Part shown: positions 42,316 to 52,493 of the stretch, piece by piece
Numbering within the stretch: the first letter of the stretch is position 1
Layout: every line of letters starts with the position of its first letter
From: Diogma glabrata
Lineage: Eukaryota; Arthropoda; Insecta; Diptera; Cylindrotomidae
Direction of reading: 5' to 3'
DNA length: 64,000 bases
Assembly: GCA_963693315.1 (NCBI GenBank)
Contig: OY856188.1
Coordinates: 152,917,064-152,981,063, forward strand
Notes under the pieces: generated by a model
Told to the model about the DNA's origin: nothing
The model's database searches: none
The model's input: only the letters and a program-made list of their open reading frames with translations
Translations under genes and position numbers: made by a program

Positions 42316-43022
42316 ATCCCAGTTAAAAATCCAATACCGATAACAACCGTTATTGATGTTGTTATCGACCAGCAGAACAAAGAAAAAACTAAAAATTGTT
42401 ATCTGGGTGCGCTGTCTCACTTTTGTAAGCAAAAGTCAGACATTTTGTCAAATTTCAAAAGTGATGACTGTGTTGTGAATTGTGATTTATATAAATGAAG
42501 TGATAATTATTATATTATAAAATTAAGGTGTATTATAAAATTAATATTGTTAGATAAAACAAAAATCTTAACAGTCATATGTTAATTTTTTTTATATATA
42601 AGAAATATGTGCATAATTTTTTAATATTTATATTATATAGTGCCTACTATTCTATAACCTAAAATTAAATTTATATATGTACATATTTCAATTTCATAAA
42701 AATATATAATTGTTGATTTTTTAAAATATAAATTCAATATAAGTTTAAATGTAAATATGTAACCGTTTTTTAAAATAAAATATATGAAAATAAAATTAAT
42801 ATGAAATTAAAACCACCCCGATTTTTATTTATATTTTGTATTGAAACCAAATAATGGTTTCAATTCAATAACCTTTTCAATAATTTCAATAACAGTGCCA
42901 CAGTTTTGAACAAAAATTATGGATGATATTTCATCATGATGTACATAACGCGTTATCGATATATAGATGTTGCATTATCGAGTGTTTATCAATAACTGAT
43001 CGATAACACTTCTAACTGGGAT
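42316..43022. repeat. Non-coding element with CCCAGTTA ends
   Basis: ATCCCAGTTA at 42316 is mirrored by TAACTGGGAT ending at 43022. Repeated GTTATCG/CGATAAC motifs lie near both ends. 707 bp without ORF, directly against the LTR of element C. Probably a MITE. Confidence 0.6.
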
Positions 43023-43290
43023 GTGTTTATAGTTAAAGGTGAGTTTACATTACAATATGTTATTACAATTAGGCATAAAACAAACTTACATAACAACATA
43101 TTACAGCAGTACTGATTTTTTTGTGGTCTGTAAATATGTGGTTCCGTGATTTTCTAGTGTCTTAAGTTACGGTTAAGTTAACGTTAAGCTAACGTTACCG
43201 ACTATAAATTGGGCATTATACTTTATTAAATATACTATAGCTATAGGCTGGGGCCGTTACCTTTTTGAGATGAAAATATTAGTAGCAGGC
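43023..43290. other. Short non-coding stretch
   Basis: Contains a TTAAGTTAACGTTAAGCTAACGTTA repeat-like run. Nothing else recognised. It ends at the target site of the giant-LTR element. Confidence 0.4.
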
Positions 43291-44072
43291 AACGTGTAAT
43301 GGATAGTCTGAACATAGTATATCATAGTCATAGCTTCATTAAGTGTCATGTCTATTATTAACCTCATAATAGTTTCTCATCCGTTCATCATCCATAGTCA
43401 TATTTCTATTCGTCCCCGTAACTCCCAGTTTTCTTATTTTTCTTAAAATTTAAGTAAATTTTCCTTAGCTGGACAGACATATTTAAAGAGAATTGAACTC
43501 CTTGCACTAAGTGATTTTAAATTTTAATTAATTAAAAGTTGCCATTACCTATAGTAAACTTTCATCTTGATCGAAAATTGTATGAATGTAAAAATTTTCC
43601 TTAAATTTTGTCTCTATAAACATTGCTATTTGATTTTGCAATTCACTAAAATTAACTCATATTATATTTCCATCCACTTTGGTTCACTCTATTACTTCAA
43701 TTTGAGTTCTCTAAACATCAAACGTAACTTACACAACGAAGTTTTCAAAACCTTACAACAGCTGTGCGTTTGTTTTTTTTACAGTCATTAACATGCAAAG
43801 AAGTATTATCTTGCTTTGTTCTACATTCAATTTTTTTCTCTTTTCATGCTGAAAATAAAAAGAAAATTTACTTCAAACAATCTTTCCGATATAAAACCGA
43901 ACTTCACTGTGCGACTTTTGTAGTTTTGTAATACCTGAACCCCTTAACGTCGATTGAACTTGCAATTGATTCATTCTAAATTCAATGATAATATATCGGA
44001 AGTAAGTTGTATCGTAAAATTGTTTTTGCGCAATATTTTGAAAAAAGAAACCAAACAGTTTTGTATAACTAT

Positions 44073-44555
44073 TACTACGTTTTCATGCAGATCGAAAAAG
44101 AATTGAATCCTTATCCCGTATTCAAACTGTAAAGTGTTTTCATGATAGGATTGAAAACGAGTTGAAAACATTTTTAAAACTGCGTTGAAAAACTGTCAAA
44201 ATGTCAAAAAGCGTTTCATTGTGTTTCATTAATTGTGTTCAATATTTTATTTTTTTATGCTTGATATTGTATTTTCCTTTTCAATAAAGTTAATCAAATA
44301 AACATTTTATAAATCAATGTGAAATTAGTTGTTTTGTAATTAAAAACAAACATAAACATTTTACTGCGCATGACACGATCCAGTTTTCCGTTTTCATGTA
44401 TTTCCGAATATTTGGATACCGATACGATCCCAAAAAAATCGAGATCGTATTTAAAAATAAATAGTATTCAAAACTGTAATTTTTGATGTTTTCATGGTGA
44501 ATTCAATTCGAATTTGGTTTTCAAATCGTTTTGAACTAATCATGAAAACGTAGTA
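44073..44555. mobile_element. DNA element TACTACG, 3-bp target TAT
   Basis: The ends TACTACGTTTTCATG and CATGAAAACGTAGTA are perfect 15-bp inverted repeats. The 3' LTR has the empty site (one TAT at about 56312) where the 5' LTR has TAT on both sides. 483 bp, no transposase. Confidence 0.85.
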
Positions 44556-44687
44556 TATAAAAATTTCCTAACGCTTGATTTGAATTAATTGTTTTACATC
44601 TGAAACCCTATATTCGAGTTTTTCGATTTTCGAAAAGGAATTTTTTTTTGGTATATATGGATCGACTGTAGTCTTTTCAATCTCTTA

Positions 44688-45185
44688 TGTCGTGTTCTTT
44701 GGCTTGATCGAAAAAAAATTGATTTATTTGTTTGCCAACGAACAGTATAAAGTAAATCAATCTACTTTTGTATATGTAGTAGTAAATTGTTTTGACTTTT
44801 TGTTCTATCAGTTGATATGTTTGGTTATGTTTACATTTGAAAATGATAGATTTTACGTTTTATCATTTTATTTGTAATAACTTTATTATTAATTAGTAAT
44901 TTAAATAATAATAAATTATTTTTAAACAAAATAATAATAATAATTAAAATGGCGGGTTTTTCTGTTTACATAAAGTTGACAGTTAAAAATAATATTTCAA
45001 TGTATTTGTAAAATCTACCAAAAAATCTAGATTTTTAAAACTTGATCTAGATCAAAAAATAAATCAATCTTTTTTTGCCAAAGAACACAAACTGACAGCT
45101 AATTTGATCTGACAGCTAATTTTTTTGATCTCAGATCAATTTTTTTTGATCTCAGATCAATTTTTTTTTGCCAAAGAATACGACA
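44688..45185. mobile_element. DNA element TGTCG, 3-bp target TTA
   Basis: The ends TGTCGTGTTCTTTGGC and GCCAAAGAATACGACA are inverted repeats with one mismatch. The empty site in the 3' LTR (near 56440) has one TTA; here TTA flanks both ends. 498 bp, non-coding. The right end repeats TTTTTTGATCTCAGATCAA. A 3-bp TTA target would fit PIF/Harbinger-type elements. Confidence 0.85.
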
Positions 45186-46467
45186 TTAGTTCTATTACCT
45201 TTGGATCTTGACGTGTGACAGATCTCTTCGTCGCGCATTTTGATTTGTTTTATTTGAAATAATGCTCGAGCCGTCAACTTGCTGATGTTGCAATTTTGTG
45301 AAGTTTTTTTTATATAATATTAAAAATTGAAAATTCTAGTCCGCGTTACTGTGATATTTTTCTTTGTTATAGTTAAAATGGTAAAACCATGTGATATTTT
45401 GATTTCCAAGTTTGTAGTAACGTAATATCAGTACATGGAAAAAAATTATAACTTATGTGTTTTGTGATCCAAAGTAGTAAAATTGTTCATGTAAATCAAA
45501 AAGAAAATAATTTATTTGTGCTTGTTATAACTTAGTTAAATTTATTTAGTGAATAGTAGCAAAAAAATTGATTAAGTGTTGGTGTTGTCTCGTACATAAT
45601 TTATTCAGTAAAACCAAAAGAAATTAGATATAAAAAATTAGATCATAGGGTAACAAATTAATTTACCTAGTAGAATTAGCAATACGAGTGCTATGTTCTT
45701 TATTAAAATCAAATAAAAATGCAACTAAGATGTACGTAAGTGGTTTGCTTTATTATTCTACATTAACATACACACGAATACAATAATATAGTGCTATTAG
45801 CACATATTAGAGCCATACTTTATTGTCTGTGTCAAGCAATTTTATAACAGCATTCATATATATTAATACCGTTCAATGGTAGTGCTTGCAGCTTTATACT
45901 GATAACATTGACGCTATTTTACGTTTTTTTTGCGGGTGACAGTTATGTGATTCTTGTTTGGCAAAATTTTGAATAGAACCGGTATTTGCATTACATCAAT
46001 TCATAACCATAGTGGACTGCTGATAACCTTGAATTGTCCTGGACGATCGATTTGTGATTAATTTCGAACTCCACTGAACTCTCACGTTCTGGTGGTACCC
46101 TAATATAACTGTCTGGCATTTTGCGGTAATATTGGATATCAATCGGTCATCAATCGCCGAGTGGTTGCAGCGACACCTTTTGCGTGGCTACCACAACTTA
46201 TATACCGTAGCTAGGTTAAATTGGACACACACTTACATATACCAATTTATTCAACATTTTTGATAACAAATTTATTCGACGATTTTGTTTGCCAACTTAT
46301 TCGCCATTTTTAATAACAAATTTATTCAACGATTTTGCTGGCCAACTTATTCACCAATTTTTGATAACAAATTTATTCGACGATTTTGTTTGCCAACTTT
46401 TTCGCCATTTTTAATAACAAATTTATTCAACGATTTTGCTGGCCAACTTATTCACCGATTTTTGATA

Positions 46468-48694
46468 GGTCTTAGAGATTTTTTTTAAACAATTTTCCTG
46501 GAAACGTAATTGTCTTACCGGTCAAGACCCTAACATAGCTGCGTTAAATTTTTCGGAGGCTATTCTTGAGGGTATGCGAAAATTTATTCCCAATAGATTA
46601 ACCGTTCCTAAGACTGATCTATGGTTTTCCAAAAAATGCAAAACGGCAATTAAAATTAAGAAAAGGGCATTTCAAAAGTTTAATCAAAACAAAACTGATG
46701 AAAACCTTAAACAGTACCGAATTGAGAGAAATATATGTAGAAAACTAATAGATGCAGAAAAAAATCTTTTTAATAGGAAAAAAGGGTCTAAGTTTGCTGA
46801 ACATCCAACTGGTTCACGAAATTTCTATAAAGCGGTTAAGGATGTCCATGGTAATTTTTGTAAGTCTTCTCTACCTCCCCTAATTGATGGAGATGTGCCG
46901 GTAATAGACCCAAAAGAAAAAGCTAACCTTCTGGGAATTTATTTCTCTAGAAATTCTACACTAAACGAACCCAATTTCTTACCTAAGTCAATTCCTAGAG
47001 TTTCGCACAACATGATGCCCATAATTTTTCGTAAAAACATTGTTCGGAAAATGCTTTTACAAATTAATACTAACAAGGCATCTGGACCAGATCGTATTCC
47101 CCCAATTATTCTGAAAACCTTTGCTAGGGAGTTAGCACCAATCCTCACTAAAATCTTTTATTTGTCATATAAGAAAGGAGTTTTTCCTGAAATATGGAAA
47201 ATTGCAAGCGTACAACCAGTTCCAAAAAAGGGTAGTAAGACTGATCCAACAAATTACAGACCCATTTCAATTTTATCGGTTGTTTGTAAAATTTTTGAAA
47301 AATATATTAATTTTAATATAATGAGCTTCTTAGAGTCTTCCAAACTACTTAATGAAAGACAATACGGGTTTCGAAAAGGAAGAGCGACGGGAGATTTACT
47401 TTCCTTTGTCACTCATATATGGAACAAATCGCTTGAAAATCATGGTGAGACTTTCGGTATTGCTCTTGATATATCCAAAGCATTTGATAAAGTTTGGCAC
47501 AACAATCTTATTTGCAAATTAAGATGTAATGGTTTGGATGAGCAACTTATATCTTGGATACAAAGTTTTATTTCCGAGCGGAAATTTCGGGTCAATGTTG
47601 ATGGTATTTCATCGGATGTCTTTTCAACTAATGCAGGAGTTCCTCAGGGTTCTGCTTTGTCACCAACTCTTTTTCTTATTTATATTAATGATTTGTTGGA
47701 TTCAACGATTAGTCCTATCCATAGTTTTGCTGATGATAGCACTCTTCATGCGTCTCATGAGAACCCTAAATTATATTCACAGTTAGCGCTTAACAACTGT
47801 AGATCAAATTTAATAGATTCTTTAAACCATGACCTTAAAACTATTTTGGATTGGGGGCTCGCTAATAGTGTTGAATTCAATACGAGCAAAACACAGGCTT
47901 GTTATTTTTCTAGATTATCCACACCTAATCCGTTTCCATTGAAGTTCGACTCTAAAGATCTTGTAGACAAAGGATCTGTTAGGCTTTTAGGAGTAGAAGT
48001 TGAAAATAATTTGAAATGGAATTCTCATATTTTTAACCTAGCTAAGAACGCTGTTCAAAAATTGGGCTTTTTGGGACGATGTCGTAAGTTTTTTAATAGC
48101 GAACAGCTTCTTTTAATTTACAAATCATTTATACGTCCCTGCATGGAGTACTGTTCTCACATATGGGGTGGAGCTTATTATAGTAGTTTGAAGTGCCTTG
48201 ATTCTGTTCAGCGCAGAGCTGTTAAACTGATTGGCAACTCAACTCTTACTGATGAGCTTGATTCTTTACAGCACAGACGAAATGTTGCGGATTTGACAAT
48301 TTTCTACAAATACATTATGGATGAACGAACTTCTGAAGAGATTAAATCAATTTTACCTGAACTAGCAATTCCATTGCGTAACACCAGAGCAAATGTTATA
48401 GCCCATCCTTTTACGGTTCATATAAAAAGGTGCAGAACTGTTGCCTTTCAGCGTGATTTTTTCAACAGAGTCTCTCATCTCTGGAACGTCTTACCTTCAT
48501 GGGTTTTTCCTGATAGCTTTAATCCTCAAAGTTTTAAAGTTAACGTCCATAAATTTCTAAAAGAAACTTAATTTATTCAAACTTAACCACACTTCCTAGT
48601 TGGCATGGTATCTTCGGATATTCAGAGACGTTAATTAATAATTTATTATGATTAACACTAAACATGCCTAACTTATAATAAAAAAAAAAAAAAA
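46468..48694 (+). mobile_element. 5'-truncated LINE with an open RT frame
   Basis: The 3' LTR at about 57713 shows the empty site, so both ends are exact to a few bases. It contains 2.2 kb from the ORF2 linker to a poly(A) tail (48680-48695). No target duplication longer than the bases hidden in the A-tail is visible. The 3' end is nearly identical to 41084-41416, which suggests recent activity of this family. Confidence 0.9.
46574..48571 (+). CDS. LINE ORF2 reverse transcriptase and C-terminus
   Basis: 665 codons from the first ATG; the same frame is open upstream to the truncation point at about 46470, so this ATG is internal. Linker to about residue 150; RT with NKASGPDRIPP, NYRPISILSV, DISKAFDKVWH, GVPQGSALSPTLF and catalytic FADDSTLHAS at about 385, then the thumb and the C-terminal region (SFIRPCMEYCSHIWGGA, AVKLIGNSTLTDELDSLQHRR). 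No stop or frameshift. The endonuclease is missing. Jockey-superfamily LINE. Confidence 0.9.
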   Translation: MRKFIPNRLTVPKTDLWFSKKCKTAIKIKKRAFQKFNQNKTDENLKQYRIERNICRKLIDAEKNLFNRKKGSKFAEHPTGSRNFYKAVKDVHGNFCKSSLPPLIDGDVPVIDPKEKANLLGIYFSRNSTLNEPNFLPKSIPRVSHNMMPIIFRKNIVRKMLLQINTNKASGPDRIPPIILKTFARELAPILTKIFYLSYKKGVFPEIWKIASVQPVPKKGSKTDPTNYRPISILSVVCKIFEKYINFNIMSFLESSKLLNERQYGFRKGRATGDLLSFVTHIWNKSLENHGETFGIALDISKAFDKVWHNNLICKLRCNGLDEQLISWIQSFISERKFRVNVDGISSDVFSTNAGVPQGSALSPTLFLIYINDLLDSTISPIHSFADDSTLHASHENPKLYSQLALNNCRSNLIDSLNHDLKTILDWGLANSVEFNTSKTQACYFSRLSTPNPFPLKFDSKDLVDKGSVRLLGVEVENNLKWNSHIFNLAKNAVQKLGFLGRCRKFFNSEQLLLIYKSFIRPCMEYCSHIWGGAYYSSLKCLDSVQRRAVKLIGNSTLTDELDSLQHRRNVADLTIFYKYIMDERTSEEIKSILPELAIPLRNTRANVIAHPFTVHIKRCRTVAFQRDFFNRVSHLWNVLPSWVFPDSFNPQSFKVNVHKFLKET

Positions 48695-50401
48695 ACAAGT
48701 TTATTCGACGATTTTGTTTGCCAACTTATGCAACGATTTTTGATGACAAATTGATTCCCGATTTTGATTGCAAAGTTATTCAGCGATTTTAAATACAAAT
48801 TTATTCAACGATTTGGATTACATACTGATCTCACGATTTTGATTATCAATTTACTCACGACTCCGATTGCAAATTTATTCAACGAGTTTAAATACAAAGT
48901 TATTCATCGATTTGGATTGTATATTTATTTCACGATTTTGATTGTAAATTTGTTCAACGATTTCGATTATAAAATTATTCAGCGATTGTGGATACAAACT
49001 TATTCAACGAAGTTGATTATAAAATTGTTCAACGATTTTGCTTGCAATTGTACTCAACGATTTTGGATTACCAATTTAGTCAACGCTTTTGACTACCGAA
49101 TTACTCAACGATTCTGATTGCAAGTTTATTCACCGATCTTGTTTACAAATTTATTCAACCATTCTGATTACAAATTTATTCAGCGATTTTAACTACAAGT
49201 TTATTCAACGAGTTGGACTAAATTATCCAACAATTTTGATTACAAATTTATTCAACGCATTTGAGTATAAATTTAGTCAACGCTTCTGACTACGAATTTA
49301 TTCAACGAATCTGATTATAAAATTGTCCAACGATTTTGCTTGCAACTGTATTCAACGATTTTGGATTACAAATTTAGTCAACGCTTTTGACTACCAAATT
49401 ACTCAACGATTCTGATTGCAAGTTTGTTCGCCGATTTTGTTTACAAATTTATTCAACACTTTTGATTGCAAATTTATTCGGCGATTTCAAATACAAGTTT
49501 TTTCAACGATTTGGACTAAAGTATCCGACAATTTTGATTACAAAATTTATTCAACGCATTTGAGTATAAATTTAGTCAACGCTTCTGACTACCACATTAC
49601 TCAACGATTCTGATTGCAAGTTTATTCACCGATTTTGTTTACAAATTTATTCAACAATTTTGATTGCAAATTTATTCGGCGATTTTAAATACAAGTTTAT
49701 TCAACTATTTGGACTAAAGTATCCGACAATTTTGATTACAAAGTTATTCAACGCATTTGATTATAAATTTAGTCAACGCTTTTGACTACAATATTATACA
49801 ACGATTTTGACTACAAAATTATCCAACGCTTTTGATCACGAATTGGTTCAACGATGTGGCTTATAAAATTATTCGACGCTTTGATGACGAGCTGATTCAA
49901 CGATTTTAAATACAAATTTGTTCAACGCTGTTGATTACCAATTGATTCATTGTTTCTTCGTATCATTTGCGACATCTTATTTTTGATCAACGTGTATGCA
50001 GTGCTGATGGAGGACTGAAACTAGTAGGATTTGGAGGCGAGGAGGATATAACCACGGGTGAGTTTATTTGATTGGTTTTTTTTTATTCTCCGTATGATAT
50101 AGGGGTGCGAATGTGTGGGTGTGTGTGGGCGTATGTGAGTGAATGAGGGGGTTGAACGTGCCGACCGTGGTTCTTTCGTAGAAGGAGGTCGCCAGAGTCT
50201 CATCTTTTCACTTGCAACTTTTCTCCATTTCCGTTTATTTTGAAAATTGCGTACATTTCCGTATTTGTGCTGAAGCAGCAGGTTACTAATATCTCCTATC
50301 CACGATGATTGAGACTAAGTCGAACGGCAATACAACATTTCTAGGTACGCTTCCTGCTAAGCCACTCCCATTATCATCATGAGAGGCACTTCATTACAAA
50401 T

Positions 50402-50421
50402 TGGCGCCCAACGTGGGGCTC
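50402..50421 (+). promoter_or_regulatory. Primer-binding site for tRNA-Lys(CUU)
   Basis: TGGCGCCCAACGTGGGGCTC is the exact complement of the last 20 nt of the conserved animal tRNA-Lys(CUU), including CCA. It starts 3 nt after the 5' LTR end, the normal position for minus-strand primer binding. Confidence 0.88.
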
Positions 50422-51240
50422 CTCTAAGGGTTTCTACAGCGATGTAGGACTCTGGAGGAGTCCCTTCATATTATAAAAAACTTAGAAAAATTTTTTTTCT
50501 TCATATTAATTTTATCATTTCCACCCTACAATAGTTAGAGGCTCTGGCGACGTGGAAGCAATTCCCTGCTTCATACGCGCAGGAGCAAAGGAAGTCTGAG
50601 ACCCCTCAGACTTTCTTTGATGGGGTTTTGCGTGCCCACGCCTCCAGCTACCATTCTCCTTTTTTTTTATTTTTTCGATATAACGCAAGGGTGAAAAAAG
50701 TTCTTCGGAATTATTCTCAATGGGGGTTACAATCCCACGTACCCTAGTAGCGGATGGGTTTCTTGCTGACACGGGGAATGCCAGGGGTGACCAGGTGCCA
50801 GACTTAGATTTTTTGTAGAATGGTGTATACGCCTACTACATCCAGTCTGGTCATCTGGTCATGCTCTGGGTTCGTTGTGACATCAGGACTCTCATCCGAG
50901 CTACCGTCTCCTTAACGTTAGAGGCCCCTTCCAGGAGCGTTAGCACCCTATGATCTGAGTTGTCCAGTTCTCGCGAATGATACTGGGGAACATCTTCTAA
51001 AGCGGTTTGATATCAACTGCTGAGGGAAGATGTTCGCCCAGCCTTCATGTAGCGAGTTAATTGGATTAACTCAGATCATAGCACCTCCCCGTATGTTTCG
51101 TCGTTCTCGATCGCGGATGAGAAGTGTCGGTTGATTGAATAATGGTGCAGAGGATTTATCCTCTGACCATTCCGGCGGCACTTGTCATCCGGGTGACAGG
51201 CCGACGACACATACCCCACCTTATTCCTGTCTCACCTTAC
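50422..51240 (+). promoter_or_regulatory. Hairpin-rich leader of the giant element
   Basis: GC content is visibly higher than in the surroundings. Hairpins: 50789-50803 with 50845-50860 (GACCAGGTGCCAGAC); nested 50948-50961 with 51068-51081 (CTATGATCTGAGTT, 14 pairs) and 50988-50997 with 51026-51035 (GAACATCTTC, 10 pairs) closing a GCGGTTTGATATCAACTGC tip; 51142-51170 (ATGGT-G-CAGAGGA, 12 pairs); 51183-51198. This would suit a packaging or dimerisation region. No supported ORF. Confidence 0.6.
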
Positions 51241-52374
51241 CTTCTCCTTTCCTTATTCATCCCTTCTTGCTCCCTTTCCTTTTCCATTTCCGATCCTTTT
51301 AACGTAGATTAATTTTAACTTTCTCTTTGGTCCCAAAAATTTTTTTTTATTTAAACTCATAAACATCCAAAATAAAAAGAATTGAAAGAACGGCGGTCGC
51401 CACTTTCAACCTCGGAGTGATGGACACCCCGTGGTTGAATCCCACTTTCCTCCACCCGCAAAAAAATAAATAAATAAATATTTGAATAAATAAATAAATA
51501 AATATTTGGAAATAAATAAATAAATGTTTGTAAAAAAAAAAAAAAAAAAATAAACAAATACCTGTAAATAAATAAATAGATAAATAAATAAATAAGTACT
51601 TTCAACAGAATAAATAAATAAATAGTCATTTACAAAAAAAAAAAAATACAAAAAAAAAAAATCATTATATAGATATTAAGATAAAACGGCTGATATTTTT
51701 AGATGCTAATTCTTTTCTTTCTCCGTTTTTAGGAACTAATAGCCAAGAAAAATTTATAAATTAAGCGTAATTTAAAAGTCAAGATATATTTCAAAGTCAA
51801 GAAATATTTTGAAATCAAGAAAAATTTAAAAAAAAAAAGTCAAGAAATATTTTGAAATCAAGAAAAATTTGAAAAAGTCAACTTATAAAGTAAAATTGGG
51901 AGACAATCAAGAAACAACAAAAAAATATAACACAACATTTATCATCAAGAGAGTCAGCAGCCAAGATTAATCTTACGAAGAATTCTTGAAGGGATCAAAT
52001 TGACCCTTAAAGTTCCGGGTGTGTCCTTAATATTAGCTTATGGTATTAGGGTTGTTTTTTTATTAGGTGGCACACTTCGGCATCCAAACCGTGAGTTTTT
52101 GTTTGACTCCTCTAATTTTATACTACCCCAAATTTATAAATTCCAGAATTGGGAATACGGCTAAGTTTCTTTTGATCCCTTCAAAATAAATAAATAAAAA
52201 AAAAAGAAAAATTATTAAGTAAAGTAGTATTAAGTCTCAAAATTTTTTATTGCATGTTAGTTATAATTTGCTATTGTTAGTTTTAAGATTAGTCTTGCCT
52301 TACCAGTGGCGTAATACTGACTATTTTTTTTTGTATTATTACCTCAACGGTAATTGCACATCACTTGTTTCCGC
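51241..52374 (+). other. Giant element interior, low-complexity and non-coding
   Basis: 51460-51660 is A-rich with AAATAAATAAAT repeats and A-runs. 51780-51900 repeats GTCAAGAAATATTTTGAAATC. ORFs across it are low-complexity artefacts. No gag-like sequence recognised. Confidence 0.55.
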
Positions 52375-52493
52375 GACTCGGGAACCCCCAGATCTGCCCG
52401 TAATTGGGTCTGGAAAGTTTGTCAATACCACCGTCTACAATAAAATTAGCATACCTGTTTTCTTTCTCTCTTCAATTTTTTTTTGGTCAAGGA
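52375..52493 (+). repeat. Internal repeat, copy 1
   Basis: TCGGGAACCCCCAGATCTGCC, then AATTGGGTCTGGA, and later AGCATACCTGTTTTCTTT with a T-run. Copy 2 lies at 55271-55384, shortly before the 3' LTR. Confidence 0.75.

Larger units (their letters stand above)
46241..49950 (+). repeat. Minisatellite in the 5' LTR (interrupted)
   Basis: Irregular 24-25 bp units on the theme ACAAATTTATTCAACGATTT with TTGATT spacers run over 46241-46467 and 48695-49950, split by the LINE. The first part forms a higher-order unit of about 124 bp. Short ORFs rich in FIQRF/DYK across it are only the translated repeat. Confidence 0.85.
43295..50398 (+). repeat. Giant element 5' LTR with three insertions
   Basis: It matches the 3' LTR throughout except for a DNA element at 44073-44555, a DNA element at 44688-45185, a LINE at 46468-48694, a 36-bp extra stretch near 43873 and minisatellite length changes. 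Base differences elsewhere look like 1-2% by eye. Confidence 0.85.

Noticed and set aside
43971..44171. ORF across the edge of the TACTACG element
   Set aside because: It spans an insertion boundary that is absent from the other LTR, so it cannot be an ancestral gene.
48764..49613. ORFs rich in FIQRF/DYK, possible repeat protein
   Set aside because: They are the translated minisatellite, open by composition only. Stops appear at random unit changes, and the corresponding ORFs differ between the two LTRs.
46241..49950. CRISPR-like array of short regular repeats
   Set aside because: Units are irregular and contiguous without unique spacers, and the genome is eukaryotic. It is a minisatellite.
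50000..50030. Hammerhead-ribozyme-like core (CTGATGG...GAAAC) in the giant LTR
   Set aside because: The core has G where CUGAUGA needs A, stem II cannot form, and no cleavage triplet with matching stems was found. The resemblance is limited to short motifs.
51357..51651. Minus-strand ORFs rich in YLFIYLF, possible membrane protein
   Set aside because: Translation of an AAATAAAT microsatellite.
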